Of a stretch of DNA of 9,403 bases, positions 1-6,160 are shown piece after piece (the stretch's first letter is position 1; each line of letters begins with the position of its first letter). The notes under the pieces were generated by a model, which was not told the origin of the DNA, did no database searches, and saw only the letters and a list, made by a program, of their open reading frames with translations. This DNA is from Pseudorhodobacter sp. (GTDB taxonomy: Bacteria > Pseudomonadota > Alphaproteobacteria > Rhodobacterales > Rhodobacteraceae), in assembly GCA_014378345.1 (NCBI GenBank), contig JACMNW010000202.1, positions 1-9,403 of the forward strand, given 5' to 3'. Position numbers and translations under genes: made by a program.

Positions 1-186
1 AACGGCGTCAACATGACCAAACTTGAAAGCTATATGATCGGCGGTTCCTTCACCGCGACCGAGTTTTATGCCGATATCGAGGGCCACCCGGAGGATGCAA
101 ATGTGCGTCTGGCCTTGGAAGAATTGGCTTATTTCACATCCGCATTTGATGTGCTTGGTGTCTACCCGGCAGATCGGCAGCGCTAG
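1..186 (+). CDS. pheA: Prephenate dehydratase, C-terminal fragment (ACT domain)
   Basis: The window opens inside this gene; 61 codons remain before a TAG stop at 184-186. The product converts prephenate to phenylpyruvate in phenylalanine biosynthesis in the cytoplasm. The visible piece is the end of the regulatory ACT domain, which binds phenylalanine for feedback inhibition. It begins NGVNMTKLESYMIGGSFTAT, matching the family's conserved 'N-T-K-[IL]-E-S' allosteric motif, in which this lineage has ESYM where many proteins have ESRP. The following FYADIEGH strand and the closing 'LGVYPADRQR' tail also fit. The catalytic domain lies upstream of the window. The next gene converges on it across a 50-bp gap, and I see no obvious T-tailed terminator hairpin there. 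Identification rests on motif recognition; the reading frame is open from base 1. Confidence 0.9.
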   Translation, partial: NGVNMTKLESYMIGGSFTATEFYADIEGHPEDANVRLALEELAYFTSAFDVLGVYPADRQR

Positions 187-218
187 CAAAATCGCGACAG
201 CGCGGAAAGCGGACAAGA

Positions 219-250
219 CCCTATATGCCCAGTACCCTATATTCCCAGTG
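219..250. repeat. 16-bp tandem duplication over the SRPBCC stop codon
   Basis: Two adjacent copies of a 16-bp unit, CCCTATATGCCCAGTA (219-234) and CCCTATATTCCCAGTG (235-250), differ at two positions. The second copy carries the minus-strand stop codon (237-239) and the last codons of the SRPBCC gene. Because 16 is not a multiple of three, the outer copy lies beyond the stop in a different frame. It looks like a local slippage duplication in the convergent pheA/SRPBCC spacer. No function is implied. Confidence 0.7.
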
Positions 251-710
251 ACTTGCGATAGCGGGTCTCTATTTCGGTGCAAAACTGCGCCACGCGTTCG
301 GCAAACCGACGATTGAACCGGGCCTTTGCAAGGCGCATCGATTGCAAAATCAACCGCGCGCCGATGGTTCTTGGTTGTAAATCCACGGTGACACTTAGCC
401 GGGTTCTGCGCGCGGCCAACGCCATAAGATCTATGCCAGCCTGGGCTTCGATCGTGGCCCCTATGCCAGAAAATCCAAGCATTGACGGAGTTTCCAGTTC
501 CATCAACCGCAACGCAACCCGCCGATCCTTGCCACGATAGGCAAACTTGATCATCCACGAAAGCCCCGGCCCTTTGGCGGTCAGTTTATCGGTGCGGGCA
601 ACCTCTGCCCCGCGCCGCAATGCCGCGCGTTCCCAGGCCTGAAAATCAGTCAGCGCGTCAAACACAAAGGCAGCAGGTGCCTCGATATCCTGACGGGAAG
701 TTAGTTTCAT
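237..710 (-). CDS. SRPBCC (START/polyketide cyclase-like) family protein
   Basis: A 157-residue protein of the helix-grip SRPBCC superfamily, whose members form a deep cavity for hydrophobic ligands; the ligand cannot be told from sequence. The N-terminus 'MKLTSRQDIEAPAAFVFDAL' followed by TDFQAWERAALRRG is the typical opening strand and helix of the fold (beta strand, 'I-x-A-P', then V-F-x-x-L-x-D). The C-terminal third (about residues 120-157) is an amphipathic basic helix, as expected of the long closing helix. There is no signal peptide or membrane segment, so it is probably cytoplasmic. The ATG at 710 is preceded by a GGAG ribosome site about 5 nt upstream. It lies 60 bp downstream of nudC on the same strand, so co-transcription is likely. 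The length is normal for the family. The fold assignment is fairly sure; the molecular role is unknown. Confidence 0.75.
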   Translation of the reverse strand: MKLTSRQDIEAPAAFVFDALTDFQAWERAALRRGAEVARTDKLTAKGPGLSWMIKFAYRGKDRRVALRLMELETPSMLGFSGIGATIEAQAGIDLMALAARRTRLSVTVDLQPRTIGARLILQSMRLAKARFNRRFAERVAQFCTEIETRYRKSLGI

Positions 711-770
711 TTGCTCCGGCCTTCCCGATTGGTCACCAGATGCTTGGTCTTACCGCCCCTACTGGTGGCG

Positions 771-1727
771 CTAATCCAGCCTGTCTGCCAGCCAGTTTGC
801 AAGCAAGAAATGCGCAATGGACCCGCTGCGCGACGCTTTGATCACAGGATGTTCCCCCGCCATAACACCCACCATATCTTCGCGGCTAATCCATAGGGCC
901 GCTTCCAGCTCTGCCGGGTCTATCACAATGGCCGATGATATCGCATCAGCCGCGCAGCCAATCATCAAAGAGGCCGGAAATGGCCATGGCTGACTGGCCA
1001 AATACCGCACTTCGCCAACCCTGATACCGGTTTCTTCGGCCACTTCACGGCGAACTGCGGCCTCTATCGTCTCGCCCGGTTCCACAAAGCCCGCCAACAG
1101 CGAATACATCCCTGCAGGCCAGGCGGCGGACCGGCCCAACAAAACCTGATTGCCTTGGGTGACCAGCATGATCACCACCGGGTCTGTACGCGGAAAATGC
1201 TGGGCATTGCAGACCGGGCATCCCCGCTGCCAGCCCGCGTTTCGCATAACCGATGCTGCACCACAGGCCGAACAAAACGCATGGCTGCGATGCCAATTCA
1301 ACACCGCTTTCGCCATCGCGGCCAATTCTGCATCCCGTGCAGACAGCTGCACCATAGTCGCCCGCAAGTCCATAAAGACATGATCCGTTGGTAAATCAGG
1401 ATGCGTTTGTTCTGAAAAATCAAGGAAGCTCACGCCAGCCGCTTGTGCGTCGTCCGCCGGTTGCCACGACGATATATCAGCGGCAAAGCGCGCAATATCC
1501 TGATCCATCCCTAAAAACAGAAAATCGTTGCCGCTCTTTGCCAAAACTGGATGATCCCCTGACACCCAGGCCAAGCGGTTGCCGCTTACGACCAAAGGTT
1601 TGCCACGCCACAGCACCAGCACCTGCCCGCGCGCCAGCAGGGCAGAAATTGCACCCGCATCGCCACGCAGATGCGCCGCGCGATCAAGCCCGGATCCACC
1701 AAAAGTTACCGTTTCCGCATGCTTCAT
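771..1727 (-). CDS. nudC: NADH pyrophosphatase / NAD-cap RNA hydrolase, NudC family
   Basis: A Nudix hydrolase of the NudC type, which splits NAD(H) into NMN(H) and AMP and, in characterised relatives, removes NAD caps from RNA 5' ends. The 318-residue product has an N-terminal NudC-specific domain (about 1-125), a four-cysteine zinc ribbon (Cys152, Cys155, Cys170, Cys173), and a Nudix domain. The Nudix box runs from Gly213 to Ile235 (GFVEPGE, then REVAEETGI), with its catalytic RE-x-x-EE glutamates intact. The diagnostic NudC motif SQPWPFP follows at 245-251, about ten residues after the box, as in the family. I chose ATG at 1727 because an AGG ribosome site lies about 8 nt upstream. A longer reading from GTG at 1766 would add 13 low-complexity residues and has no better site. 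The gene is probably first in an operon with the SRPBCC gene and is divergent from the CpdB-like gene. Confidence 0.93.
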   Translation of the reverse strand: MKHAETVTFGGSGLDRAAHLRGDAGAISALLARGQVLVLWRGKPLVVSGNRLAWVSGDHPVLAKSGNDFLFLGMDQDIARFAADISSWQPADDAQAAGVSFLDFSEQTHPDLPTDHVFMDLRATMVQLSARDAELAAMAKAVLNWHRSHAFCSACGAASVMRNAGWQRGCPVCNAQHFPRTDPVVIMLVTQGNQVLLGRSAAWPAGMYSLLAGFVEPGETIEAAVRREVAEETGIRVGEVRYLASQPWPFPASLMIGCAADAISSAIVIDPAELEAALWISREDMVGVMAGEHPVIKASRSGSIAHFLLANWLADRLD

Positions 1728-1946
1728 ATGATCTACCTGCCCAAGCCCACGCGCCCGTCTTGCCACGCCCTACGGCAACTGGCAAAGCCCAACCGCACCG
1801 ACGCTAAATTGCAACCCTTCCGCGAATTTAAATGGCGCGCTCGCCTCATGGCTATTGTGGGCTGGTATCCTGACATATGACAGACCTGCTGCCCTTCGGT
1901 GAAAGGCAGGCACCGTCTGTGAAAATTTGTCATTAGGCCAAAAACA
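1728..1946. promoter_or_regulatory. Divergent intergenic region between nudC and the cpdB-like gene
   Basis: These 219 bp must hold the promoters for both divergent transcripts. They include an A+T-rich patch near 1825-1833 (GAATTTAAAT), an imperfect CATATG-centred palindrome at 1871-1882, and the hairpin at 1880-1920 listed separately. I could not assign a convincing -35/-10 pair on either strand. Short ATG-initiated frames at 1877 and 1966 end quickly and lack good ribosome sites, so I do not call them genes. Confidence 0.5.
1880..1920 (+). promoter_or_regulatory. Imperfect stem-loop upstream of the cpdB-like gene
   Basis: ACAGAC (1880-1885) is complementary to GTCTGT (1915-1920), and inside it CTGCC (1889-1893) pairs with GGCAG (1905-1909), with a TT/AA step nearer the loop. 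The two stems are separated by a small asymmetric internal loop, giving about 13 pairs in 41 nt. It ends 26 nt before the proposed TTG start, so it could be a 5' leader structure or a protein-binding inverted repeat. No T-run follows, so it is not a standard terminator. The pairing is visible; any function is inferred. Confidence 0.35.
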
Positions 1947-3899
1947 TTGAAATCTAACAGGACCCATGTTCAACCGGTTGGACCAACTGGCAAAACACAA
2001 CGGCCACCAAGGCAATTAAAGCCCGCGCCTGTGGCACATGTTCATCTGCGTTTGCTTGCAACCTCTGACCTACACGTAAATATTATGCCGTTTGATTATT
2101 ACGCCGGCACGGTTTCAAATGGGCTTGGCCTTGCGCGCACAGCCAGCTTGATTTCTGCCGCGCGCGCCGAGGCTAAGAATTGCCTTTTGTTTGACAATGG
2201 TGATTTTTTAAATGGCAGCCCTTTGGGTGACTATATCGCCCAATCGCGCGGGTTAGAGGGTGGCCAAATTCACCCGATGATCGCTGCGATGAACCATCTG
2301 GGATATGACGCAGCAACATTGGGAAATCATGAGTTTAATTATGGGCTGGAGTTTCTGACCAAATCACTTGCTGATGCAAACTTTCCGGTAGTTGCCGCAA
2401 ACGTCTATCGCAAGACGGACCTCACGCCCGGCCAAACGCTTGTCCCACCCTATGTGATGCTGCACCGCAGGGTCGCAGATACCAAAGGCAATCTGCACCC
2501 CATAAAAATTGGTGTTATCGGCTTCACACCGCCCCAGATCATGTTTTGGGATCATCAACACCTCGTTGGCAAGCTGACCACCCAAGACATCGTTGACGCA
2601 GCAAATGTTTTCGTCCCGCGGATGCTGCAGGAGGGTGCGGATCTGATTGTCGCCCTATCGCATTCAGGCATCGGGCAAGGTCTGGCATCACCGGCAATGG
2701 AACATGCCTCCACCGCCCTTGCGCGGATCACGGGCATTGATGCGCTGGTTGCCGGTCACGTGCATCTGGTGTTTCCATCGCCTGATTTCGCGCACACGAA
2801 AGACGTTGACCCTGATCTGGGCACCCTTTGCGGAAAACCTGCGGTAATGCCCGGGTTTCATGGCTCGCATCTTGGCATCATTGACCTTGGTCTGTCATAT
2901 GATGGCGCGGCATTTAAAATCATGCATCACACATCAAATGTACGCGCTATCCTGCAGCGTGACGCCGATGGCCGCGAAAGTGCCTTGGTCGAAAGTCAGC
3001 AGGCGTTGGTGGATCTGATTTCGCCAGCGCACCGTGAGACACTGGAATGGGCAAACCGGCCGATCGGTTATACGGACGTGCCGTTACACAGCTTTTTTGC
3101 GCTGTTGACCGAAGCTCCCGCCCTGCAAATTGTTGCAGCAGCGCAGGCCCTTCATGTTGAAGCCATGCTTGCGCCAACGCCGTTTGCCGGCCTGCCAATC
3201 TTAACCTCGGTAGCCCCTTTCAAAGCGGGCGGGCGGGGTGGTCCGGAAAACTACACCGACGTGCCTGCCGGGAATGTAATGCTGCGCAATGCGGCAGACC
3301 TGTACAGCTATCCCAACGCCAGCGCGGCCCTGCGTATGACGGGGGCAGAAATCGCGGATTGGCTGGAACATGCAGTCGGCATATTCAATCAGATTTCACC
3401 CAAAAGCCAAGATACCGCCCTGATCAATCCCGAATTCGCCAGTTTCAATTTCGAGATGATTTTCGGTCTGCGTTTCGTGATTGACCTTAGCAAGCCGCCA
3501 AAGTTTGATCTGCGCGGTTCAGTGATTAACCCGGAAAGTCAGCGTATCATCGGGCTGACCTATCACGATGCTCCCCTGAAACCTTTGGATGTTTTTGCAG
3601 TTGGAACAAATAGTTACCGGATTTCCGCTACAAGTGGCGTTCAGCATCCCTATAATAACGAGGTTCTGTTTCAATCGCCGCTAAGCAATTTCGATGTTGT
3701 TCTGCGCTATTTTTCCACCCCTCAAAACATCATTTTTGGCCCAACCAACAATCGGCGTTTTTCGGCAATGCCCGGAACAACGGTCACTTTTGATACCTCA
3801 CCCAAAGCGCAGGCGCATCTGTCAGACCTGGCACCACTGGTGATTGAGCCCATCGGCCTTTTGCCAAACGGATTCATGCGCTTTCGCTTGCATCTGTGA
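1947..3899 (+). CDS. CpdB/UshA-type metallophosphoesterase (2',3'-cyclic phosphodiesterase / nucleotidase)
   Basis: A 650-residue two-domain enzyme that hydrolyses nucleotide phosphates, most like the bifunctional 2',3'-cyclic-nucleotide 2'-phosphodiesterase/3'-nucleotidase group. The N-terminal calcineurin-like domain carries the full dimetal site: LLATSDLH (Asp41, His43), DNGDFLNG (Asp86), GNHE (126-129), SHSG (His239) and GHVH (270-273). The C-terminal substrate-binding domain includes ENYTDVPAGNVMLRNAADLY, LRMTGAEIADWLE and FAVGTNSYR. The length is that of a full family member. Periplasmic relatives have a signal peptide, but here the first 35 residues are basic and proline-rich with no hydrophobic core, so a cytoplasmic location or a wrong start is possible. 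The start is TTG at 1947 with AGG 9 nt upstream; GTG at 2031 is an in-frame alternative. A HAD phosphatase follows after 12 bp, suggesting an operon. By eye the gene is less G+C-rich than dnaX or the M24 gene. Confidence 0.87.
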   Translation: MKSNRTHVQPVGPTGKTQRPPRQLKPAPVAHVHLRLLATSDLHVNIMPFDYYAGTVSNGLGLARTASLISAARAEAKNCLLFDNGDFLNGSPLGDYIAQSRGLEGGQIHPMIAAMNHLGYDAATLGNHEFNYGLEFLTKSLADANFPVVAANVYRKTDLTPGQTLVPPYVMLHRRVADTKGNLHPIKIGVIGFTPPQIMFWDHQHLVGKLTTQDIVDAANVFVPRMLQEGADLIVALSHSGIGQGLASPAMEHASTALARITGIDALVAGHVHLVFPSPDFAHTKDVDPDLGTLCGKPAVMPGFHGSHLGIIDLGLSYDGAAFKIMHHTSNVRAILQRDADGRESALVESQQALVDLISPAHRETLEWANRPIGYTDVPLHSFFALLTEAPALQIVAAAQALHVEAMLAPTPFAGLPILTSVAPFKAGGRGGPENYTDVPAGNVMLRNAADLYSYPNASAALRMTGAEIADWLEHAVGIFNQISPKSQDTALINPEFASFNFEMIFGLRFVIDLSKPPKFDLRGSVINPESQRIIGLTYHDAPLKPLDVFAVGTNSYRISATSGVQHPYNNEVLFQSPLSNFDVVLRYFSTPQNIIFGPTNNRRFSAMPGTTVTFDTSPKAQAHLSDLAPLVIEPIGLLPNGFMRFRLHL

Positions 3900-3911
3900 T
3901 CGGTTATCAGC

Positions 3912-4559
3912 ATGGCAAAAAAGGGGAAGCCTGTGTTTGACGCGGTATTGTTTGATCTTGATGGCACGTTGATCGATACGGAAAGATTGGCGATGACCGC
4001 GACTGTCGCCGCTTTTGGGGCGATGGGATTTGATGCTGATCTTGCGTTTTTGCACCAACTGGTTGGGAAAGACATGCCCACCGGCGACCAGCTTATCGCG
4101 ACACAGTATCCATTTTTAGATTTGGCAGAGCTTGGCCGCAGGGTCGCCGCAGCGATGGATCTCGAACTTTTGGCTGGCATGCCACTGAAAGCCGGCGTGC
4201 ATGATCTGCTCTCGCAAATTCCGCATCCCAAGGCGATTGTCACTTCGTCCAGCCGCAATAGGGCAATCGAAAAAGTGGGCCAAGCCGGGCTTTCTGCACA
4301 TTTCGTTCAGCTGATCACGCTTGACGATGTAACCCGCGCCAAGCCGGCACCAGACGCCTATCTGTTGGCGGCGGCGTTGCTTGGTGTATCACCGGCGCGG
4401 TGCCTTGTGTTCGAGGATAGCGAGATTGGCGGAGAGGCCGCACATGCGGCAGGAATGTACGTGGTACAAGTGCCGGATATGGTGCCATCGCAGGGCCGTT
4501 TCGCCCATCATCTGGCCGATGATCTGCTAAGCGGTGCCCGCGCAGCGGGGCTGATCTAA
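3912..4559 (+). CDS. HAD-superfamily phosphatase (subfamily IA, phosphoglycolate phosphatase/beta-PGM-like)
   Basis: A 215-residue HAD hydrolase that should remove phosphate from a small phosphorylated metabolite; the substrate is not readable. All four motifs are present: motif I FDLDGTLID with nucleophile Asp15 and acid/base Asp17, motif II IVTSSSRNR (Thr111/Ser112), motif III Lys144 in AKPAPDAY, and motif IV FEDSEIGGEAA (Glu168, Asp169). An alpha-helical C1-type cap lies between about residues 22 and 92, as in subfamily IA. The ATG at 3912 has no clear ribosome site. An in-frame GTG at 3933 has a strong purine run (AAGGGGAAG) ending 3 nt before it and would begin directly with FDAVLFDLDG, so it may be the true start. 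The gene follows the CpdB-like nucleotidase by 12 bp and probably shares its mRNA, which fits a joint role in nucleotide or sugar-phosphate salvage (inference). Its stop overlaps that of the convergent M24 gene. Confidence 0.88.
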   Translation: MAKKGKPVFDAVLFDLDGTLIDTERLAMTATVAAFGAMGFDADLAFLHQLVGKDMPTGDQLIATQYPFLDLAELGRRVAAAMDLELLAGMPLKAGVHDLLSQIPHPKAIVTSSSRNRAIEKVGQAGLSAHFVQLITLDDVTRAKPAPDAYLLAAALLGVSPARCLVFEDSEIGGEAAHAAGMYVVQVPDMVPSQGRFAHHLADDLLSGARAAGLI

Positions 4560-5932
4560 AGTGCGATCACTTGTGTTGGGTCAAACAGATAGGGGGCCAC
4601 GATGCCACAGGTATCGGCAAGCGGTAAAAGTGTATCTGGCACATCGAGCCCTATCACGGATTTCATAAATTCTGCGCGGGCCGCACAGCGCGCCGCAACT
4701 GCCGGATAAAGCGCCACCAAATCTGCGCGCAGGTTTGCATCCGCAATCACATAGCCATCTTCCATTCGGGTTGATCCCCAAACGGGGTGCCCCGGTATAA
4801 CATCGCATTGCATGGCCATGCCTGATGCAAGAGGTTCCGTTGACCCCTCATAAATCGGCGATGACATCCATTCATCAAGGCCGATCAGATGGCCGGGGTT
4901 CAGATACACGCCAAACGTCTCAAACGGCAACAGTGCACGCATCCGCGCCCAAACCTCGCCCCCCGAAACACCGGGCCGCATCATTGAAAACCACTGCGAC
5001 AAAGCCTCAACATAGGGTCCGGCAAACCCATCCAGATACCCCCGCGCCGCCTCTGGCAGATCATCGGCAGACCGCGCGAGCCACCCGGCCCGGCAGATGT
5101 TCGATCCCCAATGGCAGATGTTAAACCCAATCTGCTGGCCCAAGGACAAAATCTCGCCAGTCGGCCCTGATAACCCCTGCGCCGCCCGCGCGCCCGTGGC
5201 AAAGGTCGAATGGCACCCCATCGGCAAGCCGCCAACGCCTGCGCCCTGATACGCCTCAAAATCCGTCATGCCCTCCCGAAAGCCAAACACCATCCGCCGC
5301 AACGCCGCCGCCGCCATATGGTTCGAAAACTCCAACCGCACAATTTCGGCCGCATCCACCCGCGCGCGCAAGCCATGCCCCGGATGCATCATCACATCGG
5401 TCGCGTTTTCGACCCGCCCCGCAATCCGCCGCAACGGATCGGCCAGAAACGCCGGAATATCCAGCGCCGTTGCCGGATCGTCCACCTCGCCCGCCTCAAA
5501 CCACTTCCAGCCAATCGCGCCCAGTTTGCATCCCGCAGGCACAGCCTCGGCCAACCAATCCGCCAACCGCCGACCGTCGCGCGGTTGTGATATCAAAGAC
5601 AGGCTCGCGCAGTGCCCCGTCTGAATATCCCCCGCCTGAACCAAAGGCGAAATTCCGGTGTAAGGCAGGCATTCATTGCCAGCCAGCAGCAGTGCATCGC
5701 CCGGCGTGACGATCAGCACCGCTTCTTCGAATCGCGGGTCAAACCCGGTCAGCCATTGCAAATTCGCCGCATGTTCGCGGTCGCCGTAGACCACCGCCGC
5801 GCCATGCCCCCGCGCCGCAATCGCATGCCGAAACGCCGCCAGCCGCGCGCGCATCTCGTCCAACGTCAACGCAGGCGGCAGGTCAGGCACGCCGAAATCA
5901 GGCCAATCAATCTGGATCAATCGCGCAGCCAT
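4556..5932 (-). CDS. M24 family (Xaa-Pro aminopeptidase/creatinase fold) protein with degenerate metal site
   Basis: A 458-residue protein of the peptidase M24 'pita-bread' family: an N-terminal creatinase-like domain (about 25-170, with VVYGDREHAANLQWLTGFD) and a C-terminal pita-bread domain (about 190-430). Classical members use two Asp, one His and two Glu to bind two metals and cleave Xaa-Pro bonds. Here His348 (NPGHLIGLDEW) and the final Glu391 (TRMEDGYVI) are present. The first Asp position reads Asn271 (GFNICHWG), no Asp is seen about 11 residues later, and the usual Glu of the E-P-G motif is Asp377 (QCDVIPGHP). It may therefore be a metal-free hydrolase as in creatinase, or a protein without peptidase activity. 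The ATG at 5932 has a strong GGAGG site (5938-5942, 5-nt spacer). It is monocistronic here, divergent from ffs and convergent with the HAD gene by a 4-bp overlap. No signal peptide is seen, so it is probably cytoplasmic. Confidence 0.85.
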   Translation of the reverse strand: MAARLIQIDWPDFGVPDLPPALTLDEMRARLAAFRHAIAARGHGAAVVYGDREHAANLQWLTGFDPRFEEAVLIVTPGDALLLAGNECLPYTGISPLVQAGDIQTGHCASLSLISQPRDGRRLADWLAEAVPAGCKLGAIGWKWFEAGEVDDPATALDIPAFLADPLRRIAGRVENATDVMMHPGHGLRARVDAAEIVRLEFSNHMAAAALRRMVFGFREGMTDFEAYQGAGVGGLPMGCHSTFATGARAAQGLSGPTGEILSLGQQIGFNICHWGSNICRAGWLARSADDLPEAARGYLDGFAGPYVEALSQWFSMMRPGVSGGEVWARMRALLPFETFGVYLNPGHLIGLDEWMSSPIYEGSTEPLASGMAMQCDVIPGHPVWGSTRMEDGYVIADANLRADLVALYPAVAARCAARAEFMKSVIGLDVPDTLLPLADTCGIVAPYLFDPTQVIAL

Positions 5933-5985
5933 GTGAACCTCCGGTTTCCCACGTCACAAAGCTACGCTATAGAATGCCACCCCAC

Positions 5986-6014
5986 TTGCGCATTAGCGAC
6001 ACCGCGATTATATC
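5986..6014 (+). promoter_or_regulatory. Probable sigma-70-type promoter of ffs
   Basis: A -35-like TTGCGC (5986-5991) and a -10-like TATATC (6009-6014) are spaced by 17 bp. A start about 7 nt after the -10 falls at 6021-6022, exactly where the 5' strand of the SRP RNA closing stem begins. That agreement with the RNA end is the main support. An overlapping TTATAT at 6008-6013 with a 16-bp spacer is an equivalent reading. Confidence 0.6.
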
Positions 6015-6021
6015 GATAATC

Positions 6022-6115
6022 GAGAGGTTGGCGCGGGCAGGTGCCTCGCCAACCCGGTCAGGTCCGGAAGGAAGCAGCCGCAACGAGACCCACTTGGGTC
6101 GTGATCAGCCTCTCA
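6022..6115 (+). ncRNA. ffs: Signal recognition particle RNA (4.5S-type, small)
   Basis: This is the RNA that binds Ffh (the SRP54 protein) and directs ribosomes making membrane or exported proteins to FtsY. The hallmark apical domain is intact at 6056-6079: GGTCAGGTCC, the GGAA tetraloop (6066-6069), then GGAAGCAGCC with the asymmetric and symmetric internal loops that contact the Ffh M domain. The ends close by a 9-bp stem, 6022-6030 with 6106-6114 (GAGAGG with CCTCTC, continuing TTG with CAG through one G-U). A side hairpin GACCC/GGGTC sits at 6087-6100. The length of about 94 nt is normal for alphaproteobacterial 4.5S RNA without an Alu domain. The ends are set from the stem, to within a few bases. 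No T-tailed terminator follows, so read-through into rsgA is possible. Confidence 0.95.
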
Positions 6116-6160
6116 CCTAAACTTCTAGGGACAACAGCCGATGGATGGAATATCGAGCCT

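Noticed and set aside
732..769. Inverted repeat CACCAG/CTGGTG with a 22-nt loop in the nudC-SRPBCC gap
   Set aside because: Only 6 perfect pairs in the minus-strand RNA, with a large loop and no T-run; likely chance.
1877..1936. Short frame of 19 codons starting at an ATG in the divergent region (begins MTDLLPFGERQ)
   Set aside because: No ribosome site is visible, it overlaps the hairpin, and nothing in the sequence resembles a known leader peptide.
1966..2019. Frame of 17 codons from ATG 1966 (MFNRLDQLAKHNGHQGN)
   Set aside because: It overlaps the start of the CpdB-like gene out of frame, and the AGG upstream is too close. I keep it only as a hint that the start region should be checked for an indel.
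5210..6019. Long plus-strand frames opposite the M24 gene, rich in Arg and Pro
   Set aside because: They are antisense shadows of a G+C-rich gene. The minus-strand frame has the M24 signatures and a strong ribosome site.
6041..6160. Upstream extension of rsgA to a GTG at 6041
   Set aside because: It would run through the conserved SRP RNA apical domain; the open frame there is explained by the RNA sequence, not by protein coding.
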